A stretch of DNA of 64,000 nt from Acanthochromis polyacanthus (Eukaryota; Chordata; Actinopteri; Pomacentridae), in NCBI RefSeq assembly GCF_021347895.1, contig NC_067118.1, positions 17,081,011 through 17,145,010 on the forward strand. The letters run 5' to 3'. The notes beneath the pieces are model-generated. The model had not been told where the DNA came from and did no database searches. It worked only from the letters and a program-made list of their open reading frames with translations. Made by a program: the position numbers and the translations under genes. This document shows positions 45,108-56,634 of the stretch, one piece after another. Numbering within the stretch: the first letter of the stretch is position 1; each line of letters starts with the position of its first letter.

Positions 45108-45804
45108 TATTTAGATCTATGTATGTGTCTGCAGCTTAACCTGTTCAGCCTATTAGCCTGTAACAGATATACATGCTAATAGTTTGACCAAAATATGACG
45201 TTACACCGAATGTTATGTTTTAGATGAGCTAAAACTACATCGACAAAACTCCACATATTGTAACATATTATCAGAGCCTTCCACATTTTTTAATATCAAG
45301 ATTTTTTTTTTTAGCTTTCTGATGATCAGATTAAAAAAATAAATAGAACATTATGGCTTCCTGTGTTGTCCCAGAGTTCAGAGCTGTCATCCAGTCTTCA
45401 GAGAGGATGTCACTGCTAAAGTGCTGTGTCATGTGCCAGTGACATCTGAACCATAAGACAATTAGGACTAAGATGCAGCACACGGTAGCGTTTAACTGAA
45501 GATGCTGCTCAGATACAGCGGAACTAAACAGGCTACAGCAAACCCAACCTGCTCACCTGCTGTTTGCTGGAACTGAGAAGGGTTTCAAGTGGGGTATGCA
45601 TCTGTGAGGTCAGGTCAAGAAATGTCTAACATTGAACAAAATCTTCAAACATTTAAAATGATTTAGATCCAGCTGTCAGTGCTCTCCATTAATCTTTTTT
45701 TCCCTAAACTGCAGGGAGAAAAAAGGAAGACTAAAAGAGTTTGAATTATGTCAACACCTAGCTGTAATAATCATTATATTAATTATTAGACTTAATTATG
45801 GGTT
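45108..45804. other. no gene seen
   Basis: AT-rich, no supported frames. Confidence 0.45.
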
Positions 45805-47012
45805 TAGAACAGAAGTGAGTCCACCCCTGTGCAACAGAACTTAAATATCAAATGATTTAAAATTGTATCACCTTTCTGTCAGTGCATTATTTCAAAGTCA
45901 AGTATTTCCTCTTATGAACAATCAAAACCACATACCTTAGAAAGACTACACTGAAAATGCAGGCCCCAAAGTAGAAACTTTGAATAGACCTGTGATTACT
46001 GACACAGAACTTAGAAATCCTGTGATCACTAAAATTAAACTCAATACATCTGTGATTTTCAGTCGGCCTAACTGCATGAACATGATTAATCTATAAACAC
46101 CTGTGACCTGTAGGTTCTATCACATGTAAAAGAATTCACAGAGGAACTGAAAAATATGATTGTGGGGACTTCAAAAGTACTGAAAAGGGTACAATAAGAC
46201 CAGCTTGCAATGAAATAAATGTCAGTCAAAGGACAATCGCAGCAGTAAGCAAGAGGTATAGAAGCAGCCATAGTCCCACTAATCAGAGCTGCATGGTCGT
46301 CCTCCTAATACGATGCTATGGACAGAGTGGTACTTGTTCTTCACATTTGGCATAGGGGTAATCAGTGGAAATTAGATTTTCTGTGACAGCCCAGACAGTG
46401 AGGACAATTCAACATCAACCTCTATAGATCCTTTTCAAGCCAAACATCTGCCTGCTATTCACGACAAAACTACAAGACTGAGCATGAAAAAACATGAAAA
46501 GAAGCCTTATGAATGCTGAGAGCACATTTGGTCAGATGATGATCAAGATAAATTTGTTTGGCTCAGACAAGAATGAGTGAAGTGGAAACTATGACCTGAC
46601 CAAATATGTTGCATGACTTGAATCCAATAGAACACCTTTGGGGTATTTTAAAGATAAAGCTTGAACAGCACAACCCCTCCAGCAAGGAGCAGCTGAAAAA
46701 ATAGTCTCTGCAGAAGAACAACAGAATATCTCTGCAGAAATGGCTTATCTTCCATGCTGATGGGGAATGACTCGGTCATAAAAAATAAAGGTGAACATAT
46801 GTAGTATTGAAAAGAAAGACTTGAACATCATTAACAAAAGATGTGCTGACTTCAGTTGCACAGTTCCTACTGTGGTCCCTGTATTTTGATACAGTAACTA
46901 ATGCTCTGCTGTTCAACTTTGAAGTAATGTCATTATTGTAAGGTGTTAAAAACTTGAATAATTTGATATTTAAGTCATATTGTACAGGGTTGTATTTGCT
47001 TCTGTTGTACAC
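45805..47012 (+). mobile_element. Tc1-like element, inactive, both ends present
   Basis: The left end (from about 45,808: AGAAGTGAGTCCACCCCTGT, then TTAAATATCAAA) is the inverted match of the right end near 46,965-47,010 (TTTGATATTTAAGTC, then ACAGGGTTGTATTTGCTTCT). The interior keeps an N-terminal region (46,200-46,300), a catalytic stretch with CAAATATGTTGCATGACTTG and AATCCAATAGAACACCTTTG (the DLNPIEHLW box), and a C-terminal part. Numerous stops and deletions. It serves as the reference for the other Tc1 pieces in the window. Confidence 0.8.
46600..46760 (+). pseudogene. Tc1 transposase C-terminal catalytic box
   Basis: The frame reads LNPIEHLWGILKIKLEQ-like sequence following a mutated WP..D clause. 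The E of PIEHLW is the third catalytic residue in this family. Frameshifts on both sides prevent a protein. Confidence 0.65.
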
Positions 47013-47311
47013 TGAAGTTCATAAAAGCACACAAAAAAACAGTACCTCATAGGCATGCATCCATGACCAGCAGCCTTTAGCAGCTAACGTTAGCTAACAC
47101 ATAATGTTGGCTAGGTTAGCAAACTTTAGCTCGCTATGAGTATGCTGACTTGTGATTTTTTTAGTAAAAAAGTCAAAAATCATTTCTCATGTGAAAAATA
47201 TTTACACAGACATTTCTTGAGCGAATTTTTAAAACAACCTCAGAACATTGTGAGAAAAAAATTATTAAAGCACAACATAGCTCCACCTAGTCCTTAGAAA
47301 ACAGTTCCATA

Positions 47312-47317
47312 TTTATT
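47312..47317 (-). terminator. mib2: candidate polyadenylation signal (distal)
   Basis: AATAAA on the minus strand, 2.5 kb after the mib2 stop, just before the Tc1 relic. Confidence 0.3.
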
Positions 47318-49255
47318 GCAAAATATTTTTGTACAGAATACAACTGAAAAAACATCAACAGAGGAGGAATGGACAGTAAGGCCAACATCATCAGAACTCC
47401 AAGAGCTTAACTGTACAAACACCAATAGTAACATTTTCTGCTTTAGTAGTATTTTTATACATAAATTGCTTCCCACCCTCACAGTCACCTCCTTAATGGG
47501 GTAGAAAAAAAAACAAAAAACTAAACTAAAACAGCTCCCCATTTTTCTAAAATATTATTGCCTTTGCCTGTGAAGGCGTCCACTGAGAACACCAGTGGAC
47601 AAGCCTTAAAATGCTGAAATGTCAGTAAGAAACTTGTCCCTTGGTTGATAATGTCTCACTATGCATATATATGTATGTATATATACATATATACACCTGT
47701 AAAAAGCTCCAAACCATATGGGACTGACAATATTTTTGGAAGTGTGTAACCACCTTTCATTGAGAATATGAGGAGTTTCAAAACGCTACTGCTAAAGTTA
47801 GACAGTTAACACCAGTAGCTCAATTGCTAATACCAGTAACTGAGTGTGCCGAGATAATACTTCTGATTCTGAACTAAACAAAACACAAAGTTTGCTTTTA
47901 GTTTACTTCACACTGCTGGAATAACTGAACCCTCACTTGAGCTTGGAGGGGTTTAGCATAGTGCGTCTAGGTAATTTTGGGCGTGCATGCCCATGCACAG
48001 CCTCATGCGATTTGGCACTGACGAAAAAGTTCTTTCCTTGAAGTAAACCTCGCGGTGAGTTTCTCCAGCTCCTTCACTTACATCTTTTTTTCTTTACACT
48101 TAAAAAAAGGCAGAGGGAGACAGGATACATTCCCCCCCAACATTCAACATTCAAATGTACATCTTTAACATTGGCTCTCCCAAACTTTGGGATCTAATGA
48201 AGACAAAAAAAAACAAAACTTCTGTCTCTGGAAGTTTAGTATAGAAAATAAAAATTAAATTAAGAATAAAATAGATACGATTTTTTTCATATGCATAAGC
48301 CCTTCAAGAAAACACACCAAAACATAAGAAAGAATGAAGATGATGTACAATCCAGAACTCCAGAGGAGAAAGGGAGGAGTTTCTTCTGAAATGACTAGAC
48401 TAGGACAGCAGATGTGGAACTACAGACGCAACACAGCGATGTCATGTTTTTGCCTTTCTGAATTCTATATCTTACAATACAGCTGGTGGGTAGGTAACAC
48501 AACATAATATCCACTTTTGAATTGTGAATATGCAGCTCATTGGGGTTTTTACACCAGTCAGATTAAAAACAAAAACAGGTGGACCAAAGTAATTTTATCG
48601 GTTAAAAAATGAAACACAGAAATAAAGCCTTCTGGTGCTTCTGGGAGGCTTTGAGAACTTTGTGTGTTTTGGAAGCTAATGACTTTTTTTTTTTTGGCAG
48701 AATCTCCTCTGCAAACATTCATTTCACTAATGAGAAGGAAATTTTGAAGGTCAATAAGTGAAATGAGCATTTCCATTGCAAATTTATGACTGGTTATTAT
48801 TAACCTTTTCTTTCAGTGACCCTCCAATAAAACTATTTGTTGCTCTATAATGGTGTGTGCATGTCTGGGGGCTCTTTAACCCTTTATGGATATCCCAAGT
48901 GCTTTCAATGATTTGATACCCTGAGTAGAGGACATAGGCTTGGGGTGAACGTCAGTAGAAACAAAGTATTTTTTTGCCAAGCAAACACCAAATTAAAAAA
49001 GACATTAATAAGTTTCACCTTTCACACATAAATAAAAAGCTGTACTCGGAGGTACATCAAAAACCACAAATGTAACCAGAGAGAAATAAAACAACAACAA
49101 CAAATCACCCATGACAACACAGTCGTTTTCAGCTTTACAATATGCATATCTTCATGCATATATAGTGTGTATTTCCCCTTGCATACAGACAGGTGGTTGG
49201 GGACTATATAGAGAGCCTTTAGTTATACCAACTCCCTCTGCAAAGACTAACACTG

Positions 49256-49261
49256 TTTATT
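49256..49261 (-). terminator. mib2: candidate polyadenylation signal (proximal)
   Basis: AATAAA on the minus strand, about 0.6 kb after the mib2 stop. Confidence 0.3.
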
Positions 49262-49864
49262 AAGAGATTGATACAAATGAGAGCAAACATAATTCACAGC
49301 ACAGGCTGAAGAGCAAGAAGAAGAGAACTGATTTCTGTGCAGCCTTGTAAACAGAAGAGGCCAGAAAGCCAGAGAGGATGATGGGTAACAGACATCCACT
49401 TAAAGCAGCAAAGATAGGACAGATTACAAGAGGTGGAGGTTATGTGGGAGAGTGGAGGTGGGGAACTTTTCCTCCCAGCTTACCAATTAGAGTACTCAAA
49501 GTGGTTGCATCACCCCACAACTTAGCCTCATCTGATTACTGTCAGGTTCAGCTAAGCGTCAGTTCTGGTGCTGATAATAAAATTAAGGTGACAGACATGT
49601 TCCTGCCTGCACTGCTTGAGAGGGAAACTACCTAAAATGTAACAAACAGTGAACTCTCAGCGATGTAACACAGCATGTTCTAGTAAAGCAACCTATGGAC
49701 TGAGTGACTATTCAATCACGGGCGGTGGGTGTAAGACAATGTGACAGCCTGATATAGGTCACTGGGGTTGTCCAACAGAACAGCTGCTCCCCTCCTGTGC
49801 CCACGCCGAGATCTCATCAGCACCCTCCACTATTCTCTTTGGGTGGTTTAGAGCTGAGAGGAGC

Positions 49865-50106
49865 TCAGACAAATAGCTGGATCCGCTCGCGGATGGTCTG
49901 CCGGCAGATGGGGCAGGTCTTCAGTGCTGCGCTGCAGTCGATGCAGGAGGCGTGTCCACACTGGAAGACCAGCTTGATGTGGTTGTCGATGCAGATGGGG
50001 CAGGTGATTCGCTCCTCCATCTGGCGGTAGCGAGACTGCAGCTGCTCCAGCAGGTTGTGCTGTTCTGAGTTCTCAGTGCCAGGGCTGCAGTCCACCTCCG
50101 TCTGGT
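49865..50106 (-). CDS. mib2: mib2 last exon: C-terminal RING finger and stop
   Basis: The exon opens after the acceptor CTCTCCGCAG and codes for a short polar linker, a helix (LLEQLQSRYRQMEERI) and a C3HC4 RING: CPICIDNHIKLVFQCGHASC, then CIDC and TCPICRQTIRERIQLFV, followed by TGA at 49,865-49,867. Mind bomb proteins use the C-terminal RING to recruit E2 enzymes and ubiquitinate Notch ligands (Delta, Jagged), which triggers endocytosis in the signal-sending cell. MIB2 ends in RIQ-FV after CPICRQ, whereas MIB1 differs, so this is MIB2. All eight zinc ligands are present. Phase 2 at the start matches the previous exon. Confidence 0.96.
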
Positions 50107-51127
50107 CTGCGGAGAGAGGTCATCAGCACAACTCAGTTTTAGTCAAGTCAGTTTTATGCAAGCTGTGCAACCTCGTGCAACATGAGACTGCACTGCTGTT
50201 TCACTGTGCTGATAAGATGATAAGGTTGTACACTAGAGCAGCTGAATATGGGTATAGCTTGAGTCAAGATTTCTGACTATTTCACAAAAATAAACATTAA
50301 GGCAACAGCAGACTGAAATCATAATTACTCTGCTAAGCAAATCGACGGAGTTATGTGATGATCAGCGTACGTGAATCCATCTGTGCACAACATTACGGTA
50401 CTCAAAAATAGAATAACGGATTTGGACGAAATTGTCAGGGAAGGTCAAAAATGACACAAGGACCACCTGATTAGATTTTGGCAGTGAAGCGGCTTATCGT
50501 CTGGATTCATGGATTTGTTTATTATTCCTGTATCATTGCAAGATAGCAGCACAGTGTCACTGTAACTACGACAACAAGTGAACGCTACGTCAGCTGCCTG
50601 TTGATGATCACATGATAGCGATCCAACTACAAATCGACCACTTCACACTTAACGGGACTTATCTGTCGGAAAGGAACAATTGATTAAATTGTGGGACACA
50701 TTTCTTGTTTTAAAAACGGCTTAAAAAGATGCATACAGTAAACAATTAAAACAGTACATGCAAATAATAAAAACAAAACCATTTTCTCCATTTAAAAACA
50801 AACAAACAAACCAGAACATAAAAGCTTGAATCACTTTCATGCCTATCTTATCACTGAATAAAAGCAGCACACAAGAAACCTCATGGCTCCAACAGGAATA
50901 TATAGAGAGAAGTAGTGTTTTTATTTCCTGTTGTGTTTTGTCTGAAAATATGCCATTATATAAAATAACTATATTTGTCTAGCACCTTTCAGAAGATCAT
51001 TCACAAAGTGCTTTGACAGATAGAACATAGCGATAAAAGAGAACTGTACAGGAAGGCGAGTCTATAAAAATATATCCTTTTTATATTAATACATGCCAGA
51101 CAACAGGAATAAGAGAATTCTTCTTAC
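50107..51127 (-). other. mib2: mib2 intron with an interspersed repeat
   Basis: GT...AG on the minus strand. It contains the reverse-orientation copy (about 50,314-50,705) of the repeat at 22,062-22,735. Nothing else is recognised. Confidence 0.8.
50314..50705 (-). repeat. interspersed repeat, minus orientation
   Basis: Shares AAAAATGACACAAGGACCAC and TGATGATCACATGATAGCGA with the reverse complement of 22,330-22,590, where the order is inverted. It lies within a mib2 intron. Confidence 0.65.
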
Positions 51128-51193
51128 CTTGCCTAATTTTCTTGGTGATTGTGACCTGGCATTTGATGCATTTCTTCATGCGATGGGCACATT
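51128..51193 (-). CDS. mib2: mib2 penultimate exon: second half of the first RING
   Basis: A 66-nt exon between acceptor CTGAACAG and donor GTAAGA. It codes for CAHRMKKCIKCQVTITKKIR, which supplies the last two cysteine pairs of the first RING. The neighbouring exon supplies the first part, so this zinc finger is split by an intron. It starts in phase 1 and ends with one base of the next codon, and both match the flanking exons. Known MIB2 has EC-RRMKKCI-CQV at this point. Confidence 0.95.
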
Positions 51194-52516
51194 CTGTTCA
51201 GACAAGATCAGATCACGTTAGCTAAGATATACAAGGACAAAACAAATATGCAAAAAAATATATACCTACAGAACAAATTTCATGTAACTGACCAATTTAC
51301 TTCCTGAACCCAAAGTCCTGCCAGCTGGCATGTTATGTTAAAACATCACCAGAATTTAGCCCTTTATCACAGCAAGAGATTTTATAGACAGTAAGCTTGT
51401 CTGATGTTCAATAGTGTTTGAGTCATCGGTGATGTGTCATTCTGTCAGAAAACTTAACCAATCATAAGTTTAAAATTGTAATATTTCATCAAAATCACTT
51501 CATTATACATTTCCATTTAAAAATTTCCAAAAATAAAACTATAAAAAACAAAAATATCTGCTGTGACCAACAGTCACATGACTGAGGGACTGAGAGATGG
51601 ACTAGACTTATTTTTTGGAGTACTGGTAACATCTGTGGACACTTGGAAAAAGTGACTACATGTCAATTACAAGTCATTTTCAAAGAAAGCTTTTTTGTTT
51701 TTCCATTTATAGCATATTTATTATCTGGGTCAAACTATACATATGACAACTTCCCTCTGCTTCGATCCATGGTTGTGCTGTTATCGGAGAGGTACAGGAC
51801 TTGATATTACAGTTTTTATAATTCATATGGTCTGTTTCTTAGTATGCTAAGCGCTGTGAGATGACATGTTGTGAATTTGGGTTGTATAAATAAATTGAAC
51901 CGAATTGAAAATGTGACATGAGCAAACAGCACCCAAAAACAGCTTGTTCAGAGGGTTCACATCAACTCTTTTATCTGGAATTTCCACATAATTGGCAACC
52001 TCAAATGGAAAAGCTTTCAACTGATGAACTGTAAAGTCAAACTGCCAGTATGAGACGTAATCTGAAATATATCTTCGACCTCTGAAAAAGTGCTTCACAC
52101 AAACTGATTGACATCACTTCAAACATGACTCAAAGCATTTTGTTTGGTCCAATCTTCCGGGATGTTCCAGAATATTAATCCAACAGTTTAACTGTGTAGA
52201 TGTAAACTAATTAAATCATGTATAGCATAGTGACAAAAAGTTTAAACATTTATATGGTTTTATTGAGCAAGGCTAAGCTACCTTAAACTAATTTTAAAAT
52301 AAATATTTCATGGTTTATGAAATATGGCCGGCAGACACCCTAAACCATTGCGTGCATCTGAACAGTCCGTATTTACACTTTCTTTACAAGCTGTTCTTTT
52401 GCACAGATCAGATTTTCTTACAGGGCAAACATCAGCCTAACAGTGGGGTCCTTTGCTGCCAACAGCTCCATAACTCCACCCTCCCTTCAAGCAATCACAA
52501 CCTCATCTCCACCTAC
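51194..52516 (-). other. mib2: mib2 intron
   Basis: GT...AG bounded, AT-rich. No repeats or frames recognised. Confidence 0.85.
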
Positions 52517-52710
52517 CTTCACAGGCCACACTGTGTTGGCAGGGGCAGAAGAGAACCAGCAGAGCCAGTTCGGAGCAGATGAGGCATTCGCTGGGCCCAG
52601 GCGGTGTGGGAAGAACCAGGTTGGTCATGGTGTTAGGCGTCGTGTGGACCCGCCGCAGGTTGGCGCTGCTCAGGCCCTGACCGCATGTGATGGCCTGCAG
52701 ACGCTGCAAC
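52517..52710 (-). CDS. mib2: mib2 exon: linker and first half of the first RING
   Basis: It opens after TTGTCTTGTCAG and ends at a donor GTAGGTGG. The protein runs from a helix-like LQRLQAITC through a linker with TPNTMTNLVLP to ECLICSELALLVLFCPCQH and ACE, the first zinc-binding half of the first RING. The TPNT-TNL clause in the linker is also found in mammalian MIB2, from memory. It ends with one base (G) that completes E with the 66-nt exon. Confidence 0.95.
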
Positions 52711-52857
52711 CTGACAAGACAAACACACAATACCAAAATCTGATACGCCTCACACACACACACACCAACACTTTATCCTTAACAAATGATTTCTGTTCAT
52801 CTTCTAACTCTCAGTTCATTTACACAAAGGCACTGGGACTTTAAACAAAACAGTGTA

Positions 52858-53741
52858 AAGGGTGGGGAAGCAAAAATGTCCTATTGACAAATTTGAATGT
52901 CCTGCCCAAACAGTGAGGGTATCACAACAATAATTAAAAATCAAAGTTCCTTACCTTTAACCAATCTTTTTAATATTTGTCAGACCTTGGTGCATTGTGA
53001 AGTGAGCAAGCAACAAGCAAAACGCAATAGGGTTTGTGATCTCCTGGATGCTCAAATCCCTCAGAAGGACATTCCAAGATTGTTGGCATCAGTGAGAGGA
53101 CCATTCGCCGCATCCAGCATGCCAGACAATCCAGTTTGGGGCACCAAGAGATCTCCCAGATGGTCCTGGGAGTCTTGGCTCAGATGGCAATAAGATGCCC
53201 CCCTACTTTTTCAAGCCAGATCAGAAATTGGGGCTGATGTGTACTACAAAGTTCTGAGATACACCGTTTTGCCCTGGCTGAAGGCCACCTACCCTGACAA
53301 CAACTATGTGTGGCAGCAAAATGGGGCTCCTGCCACACATCAATCAAGGTCCAAAAGTTCTGTGAGTAGAATATGGCAAACTTCTGGCCAAGGCAGTTGG
53401 CCCCCGAGCTCACCTGATCTAAACCCCCTGGATTTTTTCTGATGGGGCGCCTTGAGTTGAGGACTAATGCCACTCCTCATGCCAATATGGATTTACTGAA
53501 GGCTGCATTCTCCAGGGAATGGGAGGCCTACCCCAAGGAGGATATCAGGAGGGCCTGTGCCTCTTTCAGAGGCTGTATCGAGGCTTCATCATGGCTGATG
53601 GAGGACATATTGAATAACATGTTTCTGAAAGCTTTAAATTTGTGTTCTTCAAGAAATCAGTTCAAAATTCCAAAGAATAAAAAAGTTATACCCATTTATA
53701 GTTGTTTCTACCCGACAGGACAATTTTGCTTCCCCACCCTG
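52858..53741 (+). mobile_element. 884-bp mariner-type element in a mib2 intron, inactive
   Basis: Flanked by TA on both sides (52856-52857 and 53742-53743). Inverted ends: AAGGGTGGGGAAGCAAAA at left, and CAGGGTGGGGAAGCAAAA as the reverse complement of the right end. It lies on the opposite strand to mib2, in the intron between the exons at 53,847 and 52,710. The interior has a broken transposase. Confidence 0.85.
52950..53640 (+). pseudogene. mariner-family transposase, deleted and frameshifted
   Basis: A helix-turn-helix piece (RNRVCDLLDAQIPQKDI) leads after a gap to the first-D block (VLASDGNKMPPYFF). Then comes VWQQNGAPATH, where the second catalytic D is changed to N, and SSPDLNPLDFF with the third residue D, followed by a stop and a frame change into the C-terminal part (about 53,455-53,640). 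The last-D signature identifies mariner rather than Tc1. The spacing of 36 residues between the second and third positions is measured over a damaged reading. Confidence 0.8.
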
Positions 53742-53846
53742 TAAGCATGGCTTTACATGTTTTCTTTTTGGTTCATTAGTGTAATAGGCCTAACAATTTT
53801 GTCCAACGGCTTTATAAATTTTAAGCCTATTTTCATGGACTACTAC

Positions 53847-54025
53847 CTGTGCTTCTCTGAAAAGCCTTTGATGAGCTGCAGCATGGTGCTGTCTGCCACC
53901 AAGTCCAGAGGACTCTTGCCCTTGTGGTTGGCGTAGTTGATATCAGCCCCTTCGTGTGCTAGAAAACAGGCAATAGCTGTGCCAACATTCAGTTCTGTAC
54001 TCCCCAGAAGACCCGAAGAGTTCAG
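53847..54025 (-). CDS. mib2: mib2 exon: last ankyrin-like repeat
   Basis: It lies between acceptor TTTACTCACAG and donor GTAGTAGT. The translation LNSSGLLGSTELNVG leads into ACFLAHEGADINY and GKSPLDLV, an ankyrin-type helix pair with the SPLDL turn, then a basic segment ending SEKHR. The matching MIB2 clauses (GSAEL-VG, ACFLA-EGAD, RSPLDL) are recalled from the human protein. It starts in phase 0 after the exon ending YCR and ends with two bases of R. Confidence 0.95.
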
Positions 54026-54329
54026 CTGTGAGTAAACATAAGAACATGGAAGAACACAGGAGTAATCTTAGTTCAAACAAACATGGTTCTTTAGCTAATC
54101 TACCAACATATTCTCAATAACATTCAAGTGGTGGAAGCTAAGAATGCTTTACAGACTGAGTGAAGGACATGGTTGAATTTGAGCAACGCAAAGGTAATTG
54201 AAGTAAATCCAGTACAATCCAGCTAAGGCTGATACATCAAGCCACATCTAATCAGCACGGAGGAACTCCCTGAATAACTCATCTGCTGACAGTGACCAAA
54301 ACAGCCCTGAGCACTTAAGTCTAGCCACC

Positions 54330-54665
54330 TTCATGGCTGTGTGTCTGTGTGTGCGCGCACGTGTGTGCGTGTGTGTGTGTGCGTGTTTATCTATACCGGT
54401 GGGGACTTGGTGGGGACTTTGACCTGACTCCACACTATCTAGGTGGGGACTCGTGTCACTGTGGGGACCAAAAAATGAGGTCCCCACGGGGGGAAACAGT
54501 GTTTTCTTGGCCATGTTGTTGTTACTGAAAAAAGTAAAAGTGCAAAAACGTTTCTTTAGGGTTAGGCATTGTTTTGGTTAAGGTTAAGGTTAGGGTAAGG
54601 GTTGGGGTTAGGTATGAATGGGAGTCAATGGTAAGTCCCACGGGGATATAAGAACCAGACGTGTG
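54330..54665. repeat. GT-microsatellite-flanked repeat with telomere-like tract
   Basis: (GT)n and GC-interrupted tracts lie on both sides of a unit with GGTGGGGACTTGGTGGGGAC, AATGAGGTCCCCAC and a run of TTAGG/TTAAGG words (TTAGGGTTAGGC, then AGGTTAGGGTAAGGGTTG). GTCCCCAC/GTGGGGAC appears in both orientations. This composite is widespread in fish, from memory. Confidence 0.6.
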
Positions 54666-56136
54666 TGTGTGCGTGTGTTTGTAGCTGTGTCTGTGTCTTG
54701 GCAGGTGTCCAGGACGCTGAGCGGAGCTGCAGTGTTTGCGGTCATGTAGACTAGAAAGAACGTTCTTCATTGGTGCAATGATATCAACACCAGGTGATGG
54801 AACAGTTTTTGAAGGGCTTGTAAAAAAAAAAAAATGTGGAAAAAAAAAGTGCTGCACAAGGAAATGAATCAAGGTCTCTTAATAAGAAATATTAAAAGTA
54901 GTACTTGCAGTGTAAAGGCTCTCTGAAGAGCAAAAAGGACATTCAATGACACATTGTGACAGTAACATTTTAAACCTCATCACCAGGAGGGTACAATTAC
55001 AGCATTAACACCAGGTGAGCAACTCCTTCAGTGGGTGTTTAAAGCTGCTTCAGTCAGTATGTTCTTTGACTGATAATGAGGTAGATGACAATGTTAGAGG
55101 TGCCACTTGTTGGGATGAACCCACTGTCAATCTCTAGAGTTCCTCCCAGCTCTACAGAGCTGGAAGACATTCAGTCTTTGAGATCATTGTTTGGGTTGAC
55201 TTGCAGTTTGACTTGTTTCATAGTTTTACTCTGTGCTCTTCAGCATTGTTCAGCACCAGGAGGAAGATATTGTCAGCTCTGATAAAATGCTATAATAGAA
55301 AAAGTGGCAACTACCTGGTGAACGAAGTGAAGCAGATCACAACAGCAGGTGAAAAACAAAAACAGTGATAAAACAAGAGTGAAATGCTGGACTACATTCA
55401 CCTCAGCGGTGTAATGCAAAGCTAGATTAATGGGTCCGTCACGTCTGTTGAGCTTTTAAAGCCAGAGTTTTCAATGTCACGAAAGTGGATTTCTTTTAAC
55501 CCGCTAGATCTCCATGGTAACTCATTTTGCAATTAACTTCCTCCGAACAAGGTTCAGTTCAGGGTTAGAGATTTACATGGGCTGTAAAAAGCACCGCCCC
55601 TTCAGTTATGCCATGAAATAAAGCTGTGCAGGTACAGAAGGTAACCTGTATGTGTTGTGTTGCCACGAAAACCTACACTCATTCAGCTAGTGATGCAGAA
55701 AATGTATTGATATGTTTTTTTGGTTTGATCTTGCCTTGCTGCCAAGATGGTTTTACACTGTCTTGTTCTATTAGCTGCTATTGTAGCTAATAGAACACAG
55801 ACTACAAAATGAATAGTCTGTAGTTTTATTGGTATTTATCACAGACAAAATCCAATAAATAGCATTAATTTCACTCTGATTTTTCCAAAGTTTCCACAGA
55901 CCTTTCATTACAGGACCTAAATGCATTTATTGAGAGTCATGTTTAAATGAATAAAGGTGAATGTTTCAGAGCTCACATATATATCTGTCACATTAGAAAT
56001 ACGTGGCTGTACTAAGAATGAAGTGGGTCAGTTGGGAGAAAATATCTTTGAACAACTGTCTTTGAAGCTCTCCATTATCCCTTCTGAGAATTTTATATAT
56101 TTTTTAATTTATTTTATATCCCTTATTAATCCCACG

Positions 56137-56337
56137 AGGGGAAATTCTGATTTTCACATATCCCCCCATCTGGGGGGGTCAGAGCACAGGGTCAGCCGCG
56201 TTACAGCGCCCCTGGAGCAATTAGGGGTTAGGTGTCTTGCTCAGGGACACCTCGACATGAGCACGACGGGCCGGGGGATCGAACCGCAACCCTCTGGTTG
56301 CGAGACGGCCACTCTACCTACTGAGCAATGCCGCCTC
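56137..56337 (-). mobile_element. SINE fragment, antisense
   Basis: On the minus strand the head GGCGGCATTGCTCAGTAGG leads to GGTTGCGGTTCGATCC, a tRNA-like B-box, matching the head of the nested SINE at 37,989-38,251. The body ends at CCTCGTGGGATT-type sequence. In a mib2 intron, on the same strand as mib2. Confidence 0.65.
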
Positions 56338-56634
56338 ATAATGAATGAATAATACCACATGACTTCTTTCAGATTCCTTGGATTAACAGAGTGTAGTCTT
56401 ATCCAGGCTTTCAACACCATGATTAAGACATCCTCTGGGGAAAAATGACGTGGCGTGTTTACACCATACTCCTAAATTTATCACAGACATCCTAACAAGA
56501 GCTCCATCTTTGCCAAATCTATATTGCTACACTAAGTGGGCCATCTTCACATCCCTGCTCTTCAGCACGTCCTCTCTCCCTTCATTGGACTTCAGTCTCT
56601 TGTCAGTACTTTCTTTTAAAGCAGTCTGACATTA

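Larger units (their letters stand above)
47290..49864 (-). other. mib2: probable mib2 3' untranslated region
   Basis: It directly follows the mib2 stop on the minus strand, contains no recognised repeat and ends near a canonical AATAAA (plus TTTATT at 47,312-47,317) that precedes the Tc1 relic. A second AATAAA is at 49,256-49,261 and would give a short UTR of about 0.6 kb. Which is used cannot be told from the sequence. ORFs in this stretch (48,558-48,776; 47,294-47,542) are not supported as coding. Confidence 0.4.

Noticed and set aside
54541..54640. Interstitial telomere
   Set aside because: The words are too irregular and few. It is part of a repeated GT-flanked unit.
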